64,000 bases of DNA from an uncultured Clostridia bacterium (GCA_944386455.1 CALXBC010000001.1:1-64000), one strand, 5' to 3'. Shown: positions 35,906 through 46,351, numbered from the stretch's first letter. Notes: generated by a model from the letters alone, not told the origin. Made by a program: numbers and translations.

Positions 35906-36062
35906 GCGTTACCTCCAATTATGAAAATTGATAAAAATTTATCGAACACTTGAAAAAATCCATGTTTTGGTATAAAATAAGGATGCTGACAAATGATAAT
36001 ATTGTCTGCTTCCGTAATGATATGCCGTAAAAACGGCTGAAAATAAGAAAGGATGAGTTCAA

Positions 36063-37253
36063 ATGACCTCATTGAACAAAAAAACGATTGAGGATATTGA
36101 CGTCACCGGCAAAAAGGTTCTGGTAAGATGCGATTTCAACGTACCGCTGGATAACGGCGTCATCACGGATGACAAAAGGATCCGCGAATCCCTCAAAACC
36201 ATTCGGTATCTTGCAGACCATAACGCCAAAGTGATTCTTTGCTCCCATCTTGGCCGTCCGAAGGGCGAATTTAACTTGAAATATTCCCTTGCTCCGGTTG
36301 CCAAACGGCTCTCTGAACTGCTCGGCAAGGATGTTATAATGGCTTCCGACGTGATCGGACCGGATGCAAAGACTAAGGCGGCCGCTTTGAAAGACGGAGA
36401 CGTGATGCTGCTCGAAAACGTCCGTTTCCATAAGGAAGAGGAAAAAAATGATCCCGCGTTTGCAAAGGAACTGGCTTCCCTTGCTGAAATTTATGTCAAT
36501 GATGCATTTGGGACCTCCCACCGTGCCCATGCTTCCACAGCGGGCGTTGCGGATTATCTCCCTGCCGTCTGCGGTTATCTGATTCAGAAAGAGATCACCA
36601 TTATGGGCGGTGCGCTTTCCAACCCCAAGCGTCCGTTTGTCGCGATCCTCGGCGGTGCCAAGGTATCCGATAAAATCGGCGTCATCACCAACCTGCTGGA
36701 TAAGGTCGACACCCTGATTATCGGCGGCGGTATGGCTTATACGTTTAACAAGGCAAGAGGTTTTCAAATCGGTACTTCGCTGGTAGAAGACGACAAGCTG
36801 GAGCTGGCAAAAGACCTGATGAAAAAAGCGGAAGAAAAGGGCGTAAAATTCCTGCTTCCGGTCGACAACAGAGTCGGCGATGAGTTCAAACCGGACTGCA
36901 ATTTTATGGTCGTGGATTCTGACAAGATCCCGGCGGACTATATGGGACTTGATATCGGCCCCAAAACGGAAAAACTGTTTGCTGACGCCATCAAGGGCGC
37001 AGGAACCGTCGTATGGAACGGACCGATGGGCGTTTCCGAATGGGAGAACTTTGCCGGCGGCACTCGTGCGATCGCGACTGCCGTTGCGGAATCCGGCGCC
37101 GTTTCCATCATCGGCGGCGGTGATTCTGCCGCTGCAATCGAAAAGCTCGGCTTTGCAGATAAAATGACCCATATCTCCACCGGCGGCGGTGCTTCTCTAG
37201 AGTTCTTGGAAGGGCTGGAGCTCCCGGGAATCGCGGCTTTGAACGATAAATAG
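36063..37253 (+). CDS. pgk: Phosphoglycerate kinase
   Basis: This full-length 396-aa enzyme has [21 protein letters not shown] at the N-terminus, [33 protein letters not shown] and the C-terminal nucleotide site [13 protein letters not shown] and [13 protein letters not shown]. It makes ATP from 1,3-bisphosphoglycerate. It is the first gene of a pgk-tpiA-gpmI cluster. An extended -10 (TGGTATAAA) near 35965 probably serves as promoter. Confidence 0.97.
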   Translation: MTSLNKKTIEDIDVTGKKVLVRCDFNVPLDNGVITDDKRIRESLKTIRYLADHNAKVILCSHLGRPKGEFNLKYSLAPVAKRLSELLGKDVIMASDVIGPDAKTKAAALKDGDVMLLENVRFHKEEEKNDPAFAKELASLAEIYVNDAFGTSHRAHASTAGVADYLPAVCGYLIQKEITIMGGALSNPKRPFVAILGGAKVSDKIGVITNLLDKVDTLIIGGGMAYTFNKARGFQIGTSLVEDDKLELAKDLMKKAEEKGVKFLLPVDNRVGDEFKPDCNFMVVDSDKIPADYMGLDIGPKTEKLFADAIKGAGTVVWNGPMGVSEWENFAGGTRAIATAVAESGAVSIIGGGDSAAAIEKLGFADKMTHISTGGGASLEFLEGLELPGIAALNDK

Positions 37254-37264
37254 GAACTGTCAGC

Positions 37265-37293
37265 TGTCCGTCGCTTCCAAAAGGCGGCGGACA
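37265..37293 (+). other. Intergenic hairpin between pgk and tpiA
   Basis: TGTCCGTCGC pairs with GCGGCGGACA, without a T-run. It is likely an mRNA processing or stability element rather than a terminator. Confidence 0.5.
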
Positions 37294-37327
37294 AATTTAC
37301 ATACTGAAAGAGAAAAGAGGAAATAAA

Positions 37328-38095
37328 ATGAATAAAAATTTGCGTGCTGCTGTCATTGCGGGAAACTGGAAAATGAACAAGACCCGTCCCGAAGCCAAGG
37401 CTTTGGTGGAAGAACTGAAACCGCTTGTAAAGGACGCTGCCTGCGGTGTTGTCGTCTGTGTCCCCTTTACGAATCTGGAAACCGTTCTGGAAGCCGCAAA
37501 GGGCAGCAACATCAAAGTCGGCGCTCAAAACTGCCACTTTGAAAAATCGGGCGCATTTACAGGTGAAATTTCCGCCGATATGCTGGTTGAAATGGGTGTC
37601 GAATATGTTGTGATCGGTCACAGCGAAAGACGTCAGTATTTCGGGGAAACCGATGTTACGGTCAACAAACGCGTCAAAGCCGCTTTGGCTGCGGGTCTGA
37701 ATGTCATTCTCTGTGTTGGCGAAATGCTGGAGGACCGCGAACTGGGCATCACGGACGAACTGGTCGCCATGCAGACCAAGATCGCTCTCAACGGTGTCAG
37801 CAAGGACGAGCTGAAAAAAGTGATTATCGCTTATGAACCTGTTTGGGCGATCGGCACCGGAAAAACTGCAACCGCGGAGCAGGCAAACGAGGTTTGTGCC
37901 ATGATCCGTTCCACTGTTGCCAAGCTGTATGACAAGGCCGCGGCAGATGCACTGACCATCCAATACGGCGGTTCCATGAACGCGAAAAACGCAGACGAAC
38001 TGCTGGCACAGCCTGACGTCGACGGCGGACTGATCGGCGGTGCTTCTTTAAAAGCACCTGACTTTTCCATCATTGTAAACGCTGCAAGCAAATAA
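37328..38095 (+). CDS. tpiA: Triosephosphate isomerase
   Basis: This 255-aa TIM barrel has the substrate Lys in AGNWKMNKT, the catalytic histidine in [13 protein letters not shown], the catalytic Glu in [15 protein letters not shown] and the phosphate-binding YGGSMNAKN and GLIGGASL. It interconverts dihydroxyacetone phosphate and glyceraldehyde 3-phosphate. It lies between pgk and gpmI, with hairpins on both sides. Confidence 0.97.
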   Translation: MNKNLRAAVIAGNWKMNKTRPEAKALVEELKPLVKDAACGVVVCVPFTNLETVLEAAKGSNIKVGAQNCHFEKSGAFTGEISADMLVEMGVEYVVIGHSERRQYFGETDVTVNKRVKAALAAGLNVILCVGEMLEDRELGITDELVAMQTKIALNGVSKDELKKVIIAYEPVWAIGTGKTATAEQANEVCAMIRSTVAKLYDKAAADALTIQYGGSMNAKNADELLAQPDVDGGLIGGASLKAPDFSIIVNAASK

Positions 38096-38106
38096 CTGTG
38101 ACAGCC

Positions 38107-38136
38107 GGCTATATGCTTTTTAAGAAGCATATAGCC
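38107..38136 (+). other. Intergenic hairpin between tpiA and gpmI
   Basis: GGCTATATGCTT pairs with AAGCATATAGCC around a short loop, again without a T-run. This is the same arrangement as between pgk and tpiA. Confidence 0.5.
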
Positions 38137-38179
38137 GTACTGCTGTACGTTCCATTTTCAAACAGAAAGGCTGAATGCT

Positions 38180-39697
38180 ATGAAAAAACCTTTGGCTCTG
38201 ATTATTCTTGACGGCTTTGGCTATAACCCCGACAATTACGGCAACGCGATCACCGCTGCAAACACCCCAAATATCGACGCATTGCTGAAAAAATACCCGC
38301 ATACCCTGATTGGCGCGTCGGGAATGGATGTCGGACTGCCGGACGGACAGATGGGCAACTCCGAGGTTGGCCACACCAACATCGGTGCGGGGCGGATTGT
38401 CTATCAGGAACTGACCAGGATCACCAAGTCGATCCAGGACGGTGACTTTTTCTCAAATGACGCGCTGAAAAAGGCGGTCGAAAACTGCAAAAAGAACCAT
38501 TCTGCGCTGCATCTGATGGGACTGCTTTCCGACGGCGGCGTACACAGTCACAACTCTCACCTGTATGCACTGGTGGAGATGGCGCGGGAAAACGGGCTGA
38601 ATGAAGTTTATATCCACGCCTTCATGGACGGCCGTGATGTTCCCCCCACCTCCGGCAGAGATTATCTCGCCCAGTGTCAGGCAAAGCTTGACGAAATCGG
38701 CGTCGGCAAAATCGCCACCGTATCCGGCCGTTATTATGCCATGGACCGCGACAACCGCTGGGAACGTGTGGAAAAGGCCTACGCTGCCATGGTGTACGGC
38801 GAGGGCAATAAAAACAGCGATCCCGTGAAAACAGCGGAACTGTCCTATGAAAACGGCGTGACCGACGAGTTTATCGTTCCGACTGTCTGCGCAGAAAATG
38901 CGGCGATCAAGGCAAATGACAGTGTTGTTTTCTTCAACTTCCGCCCCGACCGTGCCCGTGAAATCACACGCACGCTGGTGGATGACGCCTTTACCGGCTT
39001 TGAACGGAAAAACGGCCGTTTTCCGCTGTACTTTGTCTGCATGACGCAATACGATGCGACTATGCCAAACGTGGATGTTGCATTTAAGCCTGAAAGCCTT
39101 GACAATACCTTTGGTCAGTATATCAGCGACTGCGGTCTGACCCAGCTCAGAATCGCAGAAACCGAAAAGTACGCACACGTGACCTTTTTCTTTAACGGCG
39201 GTGTGGAAGCACCATTTAAAGGAGAAGACCGTGCGCTGATCAACTCCCCCAAGGTAGCCACCTATGATCTCAAGCCGGAAATGAGCGCTTATGAAGTCAC
39301 TGATGAAGTGGTGGCACGGATCAATTCTGACAAGTATGATGTCATTATCCTCAACTATGCAAACTGCGACATGGTCGGCCACACCGGCGTTTTTGACGCC
39401 GCTAAGGCTGCAGTTGAAGCAGTAGATACCTGCCTTGGCAGGACGATTGATGCAATCCTTGCCAAAGGCGGTGCGGCATTGGTGACCGCCGATCACGGAA
39501 ACGCCGATCAGATGTATGAGCCGGACGGTTCCCCGTTCACCGCTCATACGACCAACCCCGTTCCGCTGATTCTGATCAACGCGGAGGGAACGCTCAGAGA
39601 AGGCGGACGGCTTGCAGATCTCGCCCCGACGATGCTGGATATCCTCGGACTGGAAAAGCCAGCCCAAATGACCGGCCAGAGTTTAATCGTAAAATAA
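38180..39697 (+). CDS. gpmI: 2,3-bisphosphoglycerate-independent phosphoglycerate mutase
   Basis: This 505-aa metalloenzyme of the alkaline phosphatase superfamily has the N-terminal metal motif [25 protein letters not shown] with the phospho-accepting serine, [36 protein letters not shown] and [11 protein letters not shown]. It converts 3- to 2-phosphoglycerate. It starts after CAGAAAGG and ends the glycolytic cluster; gap and eno are absent from the window. Confidence 0.97.
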   Translation: MKKPLALIILDGFGYNPDNYGNAITAANTPNIDALLKKYPHTLIGASGMDVGLPDGQMGNSEVGHTNIGAGRIVYQELTRITKSIQDGDFFSNDALKKAVENCKKNHSALHLMGLLSDGGVHSHNSHLYALVEMARENGLNEVYIHAFMDGRDVPPTSGRDYLAQCQAKLDEIGVGKIATVSGRYYAMDRDNRWERVEKAYAAMVYGEGNKNSDPVKTAELSYENGVTDEFIVPTVCAENAAIKANDSVVFFNFRPDRAREITRTLVDDAFTGFERKNGRFPLYFVCMTQYDATMPNVDVAFKPESLDNTFGQYISDCGLTQLRIAETEKYAHVTFFFNGGVEAPFKGEDRALINSPKVATYDLKPEMSAYEVTDEVVARINSDKYDVIILNYANCDMVGHTGVFDAAKAAVEAVDTCLGRTIDAILAKGGAALVTADHGNADQMYEPDGSPFTAHTTNPVPLILINAEGTLREGGRLADLAPTMLDILGLEKPAQMTGQSLIVK

Positions 39698-39710
39698 AAT
39701 GCCATGAACA

Positions 39711-39748
39711 GTGAAACAGCCTGCAATGTTTTGTGCAGGCTGTTTCAC
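39711..39748 (+). other. Long hairpin between gpmI and pheA
   Basis: GTGAAACAGCCTGCA pairs perfectly with TGCAGGCTGTTTCAC. No T-run follows; pheA starts 24 nt later, so this may limit read-through or influence pheA expression. Confidence 0.55.
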
Positions 39749-39771
39749 GATACGGGAATGAGGAGATTGGA

Positions 39772-40893
39772 TTGGACTTAAAAGAACTCAGAAATGAAAT
39801 CGACCGGCTGGATACTCAGATCCAGCAGCTGTTTGAAAGACGAATGGATATTGTCAAAGCAGTGGCCGCTTATAAAAAGGAGCATGATCTGCCGGTGCTG
39901 CATGCCGGGCGGGAAAATGAAGTGCTGGACAAAATCGCTGCAGCTTCCCGGCCCGAATATCGGGACGGCAGCCGCGCGCTCTTTACCGCAGTGATGGACA
40001 TCAGCAAATGCAGTCAATCGCAGCTGATTCAAAAGAGCAATCCCTATCTGGAGCAATCCTCTCCCTTTGTTCCTGCTGCTGCGCATACGGTGGCCTGTCA
40101 GGGCGTCCTCGGAGCATATTCTCATATTGCAGCGCGCAGATTGTTTCAGGATGAATGTCTTCACTTTTACCCTCATTTTGAAGATGTGTTTCAGGCCGTC
40201 GTCTCGGGAGATGCGGATTTCGGCGTCCTTCCGGTAGAAAATTCCAATGCAGGTTCAGTAATGGACGTCTATGAATTATTGAAGCGATATAATATCTATA
40301 TAGCCAGACGTGTCAAAATCAAGGTTGAGCATTGCCTTGCCGCTCTGCCCGGCACCAATTTTTCAGAGATACAAGAAGTCTATTCCCATGAGCAGGCAGT
40401 GCGGCAGTGCAGCAGCTTTTTAAAAGAGCATCAGCTCCAAACGCGTATTTATTCCAACACTGCTGCATCTGCAGAGCTGGTGGCACATTCCCGGCCGGAT
40501 GAGCATCTCGGCGTAATCTGCTCCGAGCTGGCAGCCCAGCGCAACGGACTGCGCATCCTGAAACGCGGGATTGCAAATATAGATGAAAATTATACCCGCT
40601 TTATTGTGATATCAAAGACTCCAAGGCACAGTCAGGATGACGATCTGATCTCCATATCCTTTTCCCTGCCTCACACAGTCGGTTCTCTTTATCGGATGCT
40701 GACAAAATTCTATGTTTACAATATCAACATGGAAAAGATTGAATCCATGCCCATCGGCAACAAGAATTTTGATGTGATGTTTTATCTGGATTTCACAGGC
40801 AATCTGACAGAGCAAAATGTGACCGCACTATTAAACGATTTGTCAGCCAGTCTGCCTCAGTTCAAGTATCTTGGTAGTTATAAAGAAATATGA
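39772..40893 (+). CDS. pheA: Bifunctional chorismate mutase / prephenate dehydratase (P-protein)
   Basis: This 373-aa protein has three domains: an AroQ-type chorismate mutase (1 to about 88, LKELRNEIDRLDTQIQQLFERRMDIV), a prephenate dehydratase (about 105-285, GVLGAYSHIAARRLF, LPVENSNAGSV, NYTRFIVIS) and a C-terminal ACT domain (about 295-370, LPHTVGSLYRMLTKFYVYNINMEKIESMPI) for phenylalanine feedback. The start is a TTG, 6 nt after GAGGAG; the frame is open upstream but only through the hairpin at 39711-39748. Confidence 0.92.
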   Translation: MDLKELRNEIDRLDTQIQQLFERRMDIVKAVAAYKKEHDLPVLHAGRENEVLDKIAAASRPEYRDGSRALFTAVMDISKCSQSQLIQKSNPYLEQSSPFVPAAAHTVACQGVLGAYSHIAARRLFQDECLHFYPHFEDVFQAVVSGDADFGVLPVENSNAGSVMDVYELLKRYNIYIARRVKIKVEHCLAALPGTNFSEIQEVYSHEQAVRQCSSFLKEHQLQTRIYSNTAASAELVAHSRPDEHLGVICSELAAQRNGLRILKRGIANIDENYTRFIVISKTPRHSQDDDLISISFSLPHTVGSLYRMLTKFYVYNINMEKIESMPIGNKNFDVMFYLDFTGNLTEQNVTALLNDLSASLPQFKYLGSYKEI

Positions 40894-40924
40894 TTTCTAC
40901 ACAGAACCTTGTAATACAAAGTAA

Positions 40925-40955
40925 GGAGACACAGCTGACAGCTGTGTCTCCTTTT
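40925..40955. terminator. Terminator between pheA and the pentapeptide gene
   Basis: GGAGACACAGCTG pairs with CAGCTGTGTCTCC, followed by TTTT on the plus strand. It lies between convergent genes. Confidence 0.85.
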
Positions 40956-40962
40956 CGTTGTT

Positions 40963-41580
40963 TTATGGGGTATAGACCGCGCCCAGTCCTTCTGCTAAGG
41001 CAACGCATTGCTCCAGTCCGACCTTAGCCTTTTCCCAGTTGACGTCCAGCACTGCGACGCCGGCAAAGTCACTTCCACGCAGATCTGCCCCCCGGAAGCT
41101 CACGTTTGTAAGATTTGCGTCGCAAAAACGGCAGTCTTTGATCACACCCTTTTCCATCCGGCAATTGGTCAGATCCGCTCCTTCAAAGCTGATATCGCAC
41201 AGATCCATCTTGCTGAAATCCAGTTCTCTTAAGTTGGTATATGACCAGTCCCCGCCCTGAATATTCACACAATTGAGATCGGCGTCCCCAAAATCGGAGC
41301 CCGTCATTTTGCATTCCCTCAGATTGCAGGCGAAAAACGTAGCAAAGCGAAACCGGCAATTTAAAAAAGCGCACATATTGAGCTCTGCACCGTTAAAATT
41401 ACAGCCGCCGAGATTACAGCGTTCAAACCTGCATTTGAGCAGTACCGTCCCGGAAAAGCTGGCGCCTGTCAAGTTGCAGTCGATAAACTCGTATTTGCTG
41501 ACAATTTCTTCCTCATCTTCCAGTTCAGAAAAATCAAAATCCTGAAAGCTTTTCTGCTCAAACCTTTTTGTTCCCGTCAT
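40963..41580 (-). CDS. Pentapeptide-repeat protein
   Basis: This 205-aa protein is mostly A(D/N)Lxx-type repeats from about residue 30 to 180 (CNLTGASFSGTVLLKCRFERCNLGG..., ADLTNCRMEKG, ADLRGSDFAG), which form a right-handed quadrilateral beta helix. The N-terminus is acidic (SELEDEEEIVSK). It resembles Qnr/MfpA-like DNA mimics in architecture, but nothing in the sequence shows gyrase protection. Its start overlaps the end of the VTT gene by 23 nt, so the two are translated together. Confidence 0.85.
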   Translation of the reverse strand: MTGTKRFEQKSFQDFDFSELEDEEEIVSKYEFIDCNLTGASFSGTVLLKCRFERCNLGGCNFNGAELNMCAFLNCRFRFATFFACNLRECKMTGSDFGDADLNCVNIQGGDWSYTNLRELDFSKMDLCDISFEGADLTNCRMEKGVIKDCRFCDANLTNVSFRGADLRGSDFAGVAVLDVNWEKAKVGLEQCVALAEGLGAVYTP

Positions 41581-42298
41581 CCTGTTTTTCCTCCGCCCGC
41601 TTATTCAGTCTGGCTGAAATCAGCTTATACCCAATCATGCCAATGACTCCAACCGCCGCAAATATAGCAAAAATCCAAAGAGTGGTTTTGTAATTGCCCT
41701 GAATATACTGATCTCCCGCAATCGTGGAAACCAAGACAGAAGGAATACGCGCCGTCAGAGAGATCAGCAGAAAGCTGCGGGTCGTCATCGGCGTCAGTGC
41801 CGCAAAGTAAGTAAAAACATCCTTCGGCAGACCGGGAATAAAATACAGCAAAAAGGTTATCCCTTCCATTCGTCGGACATTCTCTAAAAAATGAAACTCC
41901 TTCAGTTTTTTCTCACTGGCCAGCTTTTGCACAAGCGGTGTACCAAAGCGTTTGATCAATAAAAACACCAGCAGACTGCCAAGTCCGACGCCGGCCAGAC
42001 AAAGCACAAATCCCCAGAATCCGCCATAGCAGATACCTGCCGTAACCTCTATCGGTTCCGAGGGAATAATAGCAATAAAAACCTGCAGTACCTGTAAAAA
42101 AAGCAAAACAGGGATCCCGAGGATTCCAAACGATTCAATCAAACGTTCCAGACTGCGGATCGTTTCTCTCGATGTCAGCAGATGTTTCAGCTGCGGCGCA
42201 TAACGTACAATCAGGATAACCGCCGCTGCAAGCAGTGCAGCCGCTGCAAGCAGCCGTAAAACCATCTTAAATGTTTCTTTTTTCCCTTGCTTCTTCAT
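41558..42298 (-). CDS. TVP38/TMEM64 (VTT-domain) membrane protein
   Basis: This 246-aa membrane protein has the VTT core GILGIPVLLFLQVLQVFIAIIPSEPIEVTAGICYGG and LLYFIPGLPKDVFTYFAALTPM, including the conserved GLPKD. VTT proteins are thought to be lipid scramblases or transporters. The C-terminus is positively charged and cytosolic. It is translationally coupled to the pentapeptide-repeat gene. Confidence 0.87.
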   Translation of the reverse strand: MKKQGKKETFKMVLRLLAAAALLAAAVILIVRYAPQLKHLLTSRETIRSLERLIESFGILGIPVLLFLQVLQVFIAIIPSEPIEVTAGICYGGFWGFVLCLAGVGLGSLLVFLLIKRFGTPLVQKLASEKKLKEFHFLENVRRMEGITFLLYFIPGLPKDVFTYFAALTPMTTRSFLLISLTARIPSVLVSTIAGDQYIQGNYKTTLWIFAIFAAVGVIGMIGYKLISARLNKRAEEKQDDGNKKV

Positions 42299-42412
42299 AT
42301 CGGTCTACCTTCTCAGCAGAATATCATCTGTAATAAGCTTACGCTGTAAAAGCAAGTTTCTTGTCTGTCAGTTTTATTGTATCAGGTAATTTCTTCCGAT
42401 TCAATCCCTTTT

Positions 42413-43180
42413 TCAAATTTCAAACAGTCTTTTGCAGTTTTCCGTTGCGGCGTCTACCAGCTCCTGGACCGGCACTCCCCTGATCTCTGCGATTTTTGCC
42501 GCAGTAAAGGCGATCATATCCGATGTACAGCGTTTTCCGCGGTAAGGTACGGGCGCCATATAAGGACAATCCGTTTCCAGCAGAATGCGGTCAAAAGGGA
42601 TGATCTTAATCGCTTCCAGTACCTTTTTGACATTCGGAAAGGTCACAAGCCCTGTGAACCCAATATAATATCCCAGATTTAAATAAACCTGCGCCGTCTC
42701 GGCAGAACCGGAGAAGCAATGCACCACACCGCGTGTGTGTGCCCTGCTCAAGATGTCAATGGTGTCCTCCACCGCATCCCGCGAATGGATAATAACCGGC
42801 AGCTTCAATTCTTCTGCAAGCAGCAGCTGCTCTTCAAAAATCCGCTTCTGAGACGGTTTATCGGTGTCATCATAATGATAGTCCAGTCCGATCTCCCCGA
42901 TCGCGATTACCTTTTCACAGCCAGCCAGCTGTTTCAGCCGCTCTAAATATCCCGGCACGGCCGTCCTGCTTTCCTCCGGATGAAGCCCGACGCTGGCGTA
43001 AACAAACGGATATTGCCTTGCGAGAGAAACCGCCTTTTCCGCCGCGGTCAGACTGCATCCGACGTCCAAAATCCCGATCACTCCATTATGATGAAGCTGC
43101 TGAAAAAGTGTATCCCGATCTTCCTCATACCGTTCATCATCATAATGGGCATGCGAGTCAAAAATATTGTTGATTTCCAC
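42413..43180 (-). CDS. TatD-family metal-dependent DNase
   Basis: This 255-aa TIM-barrel hydrolase has FDSHAHYDD (metal ligands), GLHPEES, IGEIGLDYHYD, LPVIIHSRDA, VVHCFSGS and LLETDCPYMAP. TatD enzymes have 3'-5' exonuclease activity linked to DNA repair. The GTG start (VEINNIFDSHAHYDD) follows AGGAGA; the longer frame to 43222 lacks a ribosome site. It follows metG, a common order in Firmicutes. Confidence 0.92.
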   Translation of the reverse strand: MEINNIFDSHAHYDDERYEEDRDTLFQQLHHNGVIGILDVGCSLTAAEKAVSLARQYPFVYASVGLHPEESRTAVPGYLERLKQLAGCEKVIAIGEIGLDYHYDDTDKPSQKRIFEEQLLLAEELKLPVIIHSRDAVEDTIDILSRAHTRGVVHCFSGSAETAQVYLNLGYYIGFTGLVTFPNVKKVLEAIKIIPFDRILLETDCPYMAPVPYRGKRCTSDMIAFTAAKIAEIRGVPVQELVDAATENCKRLFEI

Positions 43181-43348
43181 TGCTTGTTCTTTCTCCTTAA
43201 TCAATAGAAACATTTCAGCCACCCAAAAGGACGGCTGTAAGACATGGTCTCATCATAGACTGACTTCATGCGGAAGCAATAGCTGCAAAACTCATGATAT
43301 AGAGCCAAAACGATAAAATATCCGTCAAAAAGTTCCTGACAGCATTGA

Positions 43349-45280
43349 TTATCGGATTTTGCTTCCCACCGGCACAGAATCGTCCACAAACATGACCTTT
43401 ACCTCATCCTTGCTGCAATCTGCCGCAAGAATCATACCGTTTGATTCCACGCCGCGCAGTTTGACGGGCTTCAGATTCGCCACCAGTATGATTTTTTTGC
43501 CAACCAGGTCTTCAGGCGCGTACCATTTGGAGATACCCGACACGACCTGTCTGCCGCCGCAGCCGTCATCCAGCTGCAATTTCAGCAGCTTATCGGATTT
43601 TTCCACCTTTTCACAGGCCGTTACCTGTGCGACCCGCAGCTGAACCTTGGCAAAGTCGTCGATACCGATCACCGCAGTTCCTTCTGCCTGCTTCTCTTTC
43701 TCAGCCTCTGCCTTGATCTGCGCCGCTTCTTTTTCCAGTTCTGCCAACATCTTCTTTTCATCGATTCGAGCGAACAGCGGCTCCGGTTTTCCGACTGCGC
43801 CCGGCTTCAAGCCGCCAAAGGACGACAGAGAAGCATATGACCGGACGTCTGTATGAAGCTGTGCAAAAATCTTGTCCGCAGTTTCCGGCATGATGGGAGA
43901 GACAAGCACCCCAATAAACCGGATCGCTTCCAACAGATGATAAAGCACATCATTGAGCCGTGCTTTCTTTTCTTCATCCTTTGCCAGTACCCAAGGTGCG
44001 GTATCGTCGATATACTTGTTGCTGGCACGCGCCAGAGACAAAATAGCGTCTGCTGCATCCGCCAGACGGAACTCTTCCATGCTCGCGCTGAACTGCTTTA
44101 CTGTGTTCAGACATGTCTCCCGCAGGTTCGCATCCAGTTCCGTAACAGCACCCGGCAGCTGAATTTCCCCGCCAAAATACTGGTTTGTCATGGAAATCGT
44201 ACGGTTGACCAGATTCCCAAGCGTATTTGCCAAATCAGAATTATAACGCGAAATCAGCGTTTCATAGGTAATGCTTCCGTCCTGGGCATATGGCATCTCG
44301 CTTAACACATAGTAGCGGAGACCGTCCACCGTAAACAGCTTTGCAAGATCCGAGGAATACATCACATTTCCCTTGGATTTACTCATCTTGTCATTGCCAA
44401 ACAGCAGCCACGGATGGCCAAAAATATGCTTTGGCAGTTCCAATCCCAGCGCCATCAACATGATCGGCCAATAGATCGTGTGGAAACGCAGGATATCCTT
44501 GCCAATCACATGTACATCACATGGCCAGTATTTTTGAAACATCTCGCTGCTGCCGTCCGGGTCATAACCGATCGCAGTAATATAATTCAGCAGTGCATCG
44601 ATCCAGACATAAATGACATGCTTGGGATCAAAGTCAACCTTAACGCCCCAGTCGAAGGTGGTACGGGAAACACAGAGATCCTGCAGCCCCGGTTTCAGAA
44701 AGTTGTTGATCATCTCTTTTTTACGGGACTCCGGCTTGATAAAGTCAGGATGCGCTTCAATGTACTCCAGCAAACGGTCCTGATACTTGCTCATCCGGAA
44801 AAAGTATGCTTCCTCTCTGGTCTTTTTCACCGGGCGTCCGCAGTCAGGGCAACAGCCGTCAACAACCTGTGTTTCTGTCCAAAAGGATTCACAGGGCGTG
44901 CAGTACCAGCCCTCATATTCACTTTTATAAATATCTCCCTGTTCATATAGCTTTTTAAAGACCTTCTGCACGACCTTTTCATGATAATCATCGGTCGTGC
45001 GGATAAAATGATCGTTGCTGATATTCAGATTCTGATAATTTTCCTTGATACTGCCGGTGATTCTGTCTGCATATTCCTGCGGTTTGATTCCTTCTTTTTG
45101 TGCTAGTTCCTGGATCTTCTGCCCATGCTCGTCCGTTCCGGTGAGCATGAAAACATCGTCTCCGATCAGTCTATGATACCGTGCGACCGCATCTGTCAGG
45201 ATAATCTCGTAATCGTTGCCCGTATGGGGCTTTCGGGATGCATAGGCGATCGCTGTTGTGATATAAAACTTTTTCGCCAT
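43349..45280 (-). CDS. metG: Methionyl-tRNA synthetase with C-terminal tRNA-binding domain
   Basis: This 643-aa class I synthetase has an N-terminus FYITTAIAYASRKPHTGN (HIGH-equivalent HTGN), a zinc-type insert CTPC...CCPDC, KMSKSKGN near residue 298, the anticodon domain and a C-terminal EMAP/Trbp111-like domain (FAKVQLRVAQVTACEKVEKSDKLLKLQLDDG, about 535-643). A promoter lies at 45360-45388. tatD follows after 168 nt, in which I see no convincing gene. Confidence 0.96.
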   Translation of the reverse strand: MAKKFYITTAIAYASRKPHTGNDYEIILTDAVARYHRLIGDDVFMLTGTDEHGQKIQELAQKEGIKPQEYADRITGSIKENYQNLNISNDHFIRTTDDYHEKVVQKVFKKLYEQGDIYKSEYEGWYCTPCESFWTETQVVDGCCPDCGRPVKKTREEAYFFRMSKYQDRLLEYIEAHPDFIKPESRKKEMINNFLKPGLQDLCVSRTTFDWGVKVDFDPKHVIYVWIDALLNYITAIGYDPDGSSEMFQKYWPCDVHVIGKDILRFHTIYWPIMLMALGLELPKHIFGHPWLLFGNDKMSKSKGNVMYSSDLAKLFTVDGLRYYVLSEMPYAQDGSITYETLISRYNSDLANTLGNLVNRTISMTNQYFGGEIQLPGAVTELDANLRETCLNTVKQFSASMEEFRLADAADAILSLARASNKYIDDTAPWVLAKDEEKKARLNDVLYHLLEAIRFIGVLVSPIMPETADKIFAQLHTDVRSYASLSSFGGLKPGAVGKPEPLFARIDEKKMLAELEKEAAQIKAEAEKEKQAEGTAVIGIDDFAKVQLRVAQVTACEKVEKSDKLLKLQLDDGCGGRQVVSGISKWYAPEDLVGKKIILVANLKPVKLRGVESNGMILAADCSKDEVKVMFVDDSVPVGSKIR

Positions 45281-45359
45281 TCTTTTTCATTTCCTTTCCA
45301 CATGAAGCTGGTAATGATCATCAAGGCAAGCCTTGAAAACAAGTTCTGCTTAATATATT

Positions 45360-45388
45360 ATTATACCAAAACAGGAAATTTAAGTCAA
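45360..45388 (-). promoter_or_regulatory. Promoter of metG
   Basis: The minus strand shows TTGACT, 17 nt and TATAAT, just past the 3' end of the AraC-family gene. Confidence 0.75.
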
Positions 45389-45394
45389 TTCTTT

Positions 45395-46258
45395 TTAAAG
45401 CCTGGGGGTTTTTCGAAACTGCAGCGGAGTCACGCCAACATGTTTTTTAAAAGCTGCAATAAAATTTTTGACATCCGGATATCCTACTATACAAGCGATC
45501 TCGCCTACGCTGGCATTCGATTCCAACAACAGCTTTTTGGCCTGTTTTAGTCTGCATAATGTCAAAAAGGTATACGGCGTATCTCCGGTTACGCACTGAA
45601 AAATGCGGATGAAATAATATTTGCTGAGATTGCAAAGCCCAGCCAGCTCATCAATTGTAATTTTACGACTATAATTTTTCATCATATAAGCAGCGGCATA
45701 CTCGATCCTTGGAAAATGTTCTGCATATCTTTGCTCCGATATGCTGTGCTGGTGATGCTGAATCAATTCTGACAGAATATCATTCATCAGATTGGACAGC
45801 ACAAGCTCTCTGTTTTTATCCATGGATTGTTCCAGTTTCTGCAATTTTTCAAAATAATAATAAAAATCCGGACGGTTTGAAAAATCAAGGACGGACAGCG
45901 CGCCTTCGTTTAAAATGTCTACCATATCCTCTGCACACTTTCCGTCAAAATGTATCCATATAAATTGCCATCTGCCATTTGACGCAGTGGAGTAGTATTG
46001 ATAATTCCGACAATTGATGACCGCAACTCGATGCCTGGAAAGAAGATACTCCCCTTTTCCATACCGCAAAAGCCCTTGACCATCTAAGGTATAAAAAAGC
46101 AGACAGCTTGAAAGTCCGTCACGTTCTGTAAAATACTCAGAGGGGCAATCATATTTTCCAAACTCGGTAACAAAAAACGGGAGTTTCGCTGTTATCTGAC
46201 GGTTAATAATACTGTAACTTTCCATCACACTGTCCGTACCAAAATAATACCGGAGCAT
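45395..46258 (-). CDS. AraC-family transcriptional regulator
   Basis: This 287-aa protein has an N-terminal cupin-like sensing domain (about 1-150, YTLDGQGLLRYGKGEYLLSRHRVAVIN) and a C-terminal pair of helix-turn-helix motifs (about 185-285: ITIDELAGLCNLSKYYFIRIFQ and SVGEIACIVGYPDVKNFIAAFKKHVGVTPLQFRK). It is divergent from the URO-D-like gene at 46448 and is the likely regulator of that gene. It starts after AAGGGG. Confidence 0.88.
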   Translation of the reverse strand: MLRYYFGTDSVMESYSIINRQITAKLPFFVTEFGKYDCPSEYFTERDGLSSCLLFYTLDGQGLLRYGKGEYLLSRHRVAVINCRNYQYYSTASNGRWQFIWIHFDGKCAEDMVDILNEGALSVLDFSNRPDFYYYFEKLQKLEQSMDKNRELVLSNLMNDILSELIQHHQHSISEQRYAEHFPRIEYAAAYMMKNYSRKITIDELAGLCNLSKYYFIRIFQCVTGDTPYTFLTLCRLKQAKKLLLESNASVGEIACIVGYPDVKNFIAAFKKHVGVTPLQFRKTPRL

Positions 46259-46323
46259 AATAATTCCCCTTAAAAAATATCATTCTGAAGCAACTTCCGA
46301 CGAAATTTCCTGTTGATAGTTTT

Positions 46324-46351
46324 ATTATAACTCTTTTTTTGAAAAAAGCAA
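46324..46351 (-). promoter_or_regulatory. Promoter of the AraC-family gene
   Basis: The minus strand shows TTGCTT, 16 nt and TATAAT within the divergent intergenic region. Confidence 0.6.

Noticed and set aside
36069-37963. Long minus-strand frames opposite pgk and tpiA
   Set aside because: Antisense shadows of two conserved glycolytic genes.
38453-39667. 404-codon minus-strand frame opposite gpmI
   Set aside because: Antisense shadow; gpmI has all catalytic motifs on the plus strand.
43201-43389. 62-codon minus-strand ORF between metG and tatD
   Set aside because: It begins inside metG in another frame, lacks a ribosome site, and I could not recognise a family; it cannot be excluded completely.
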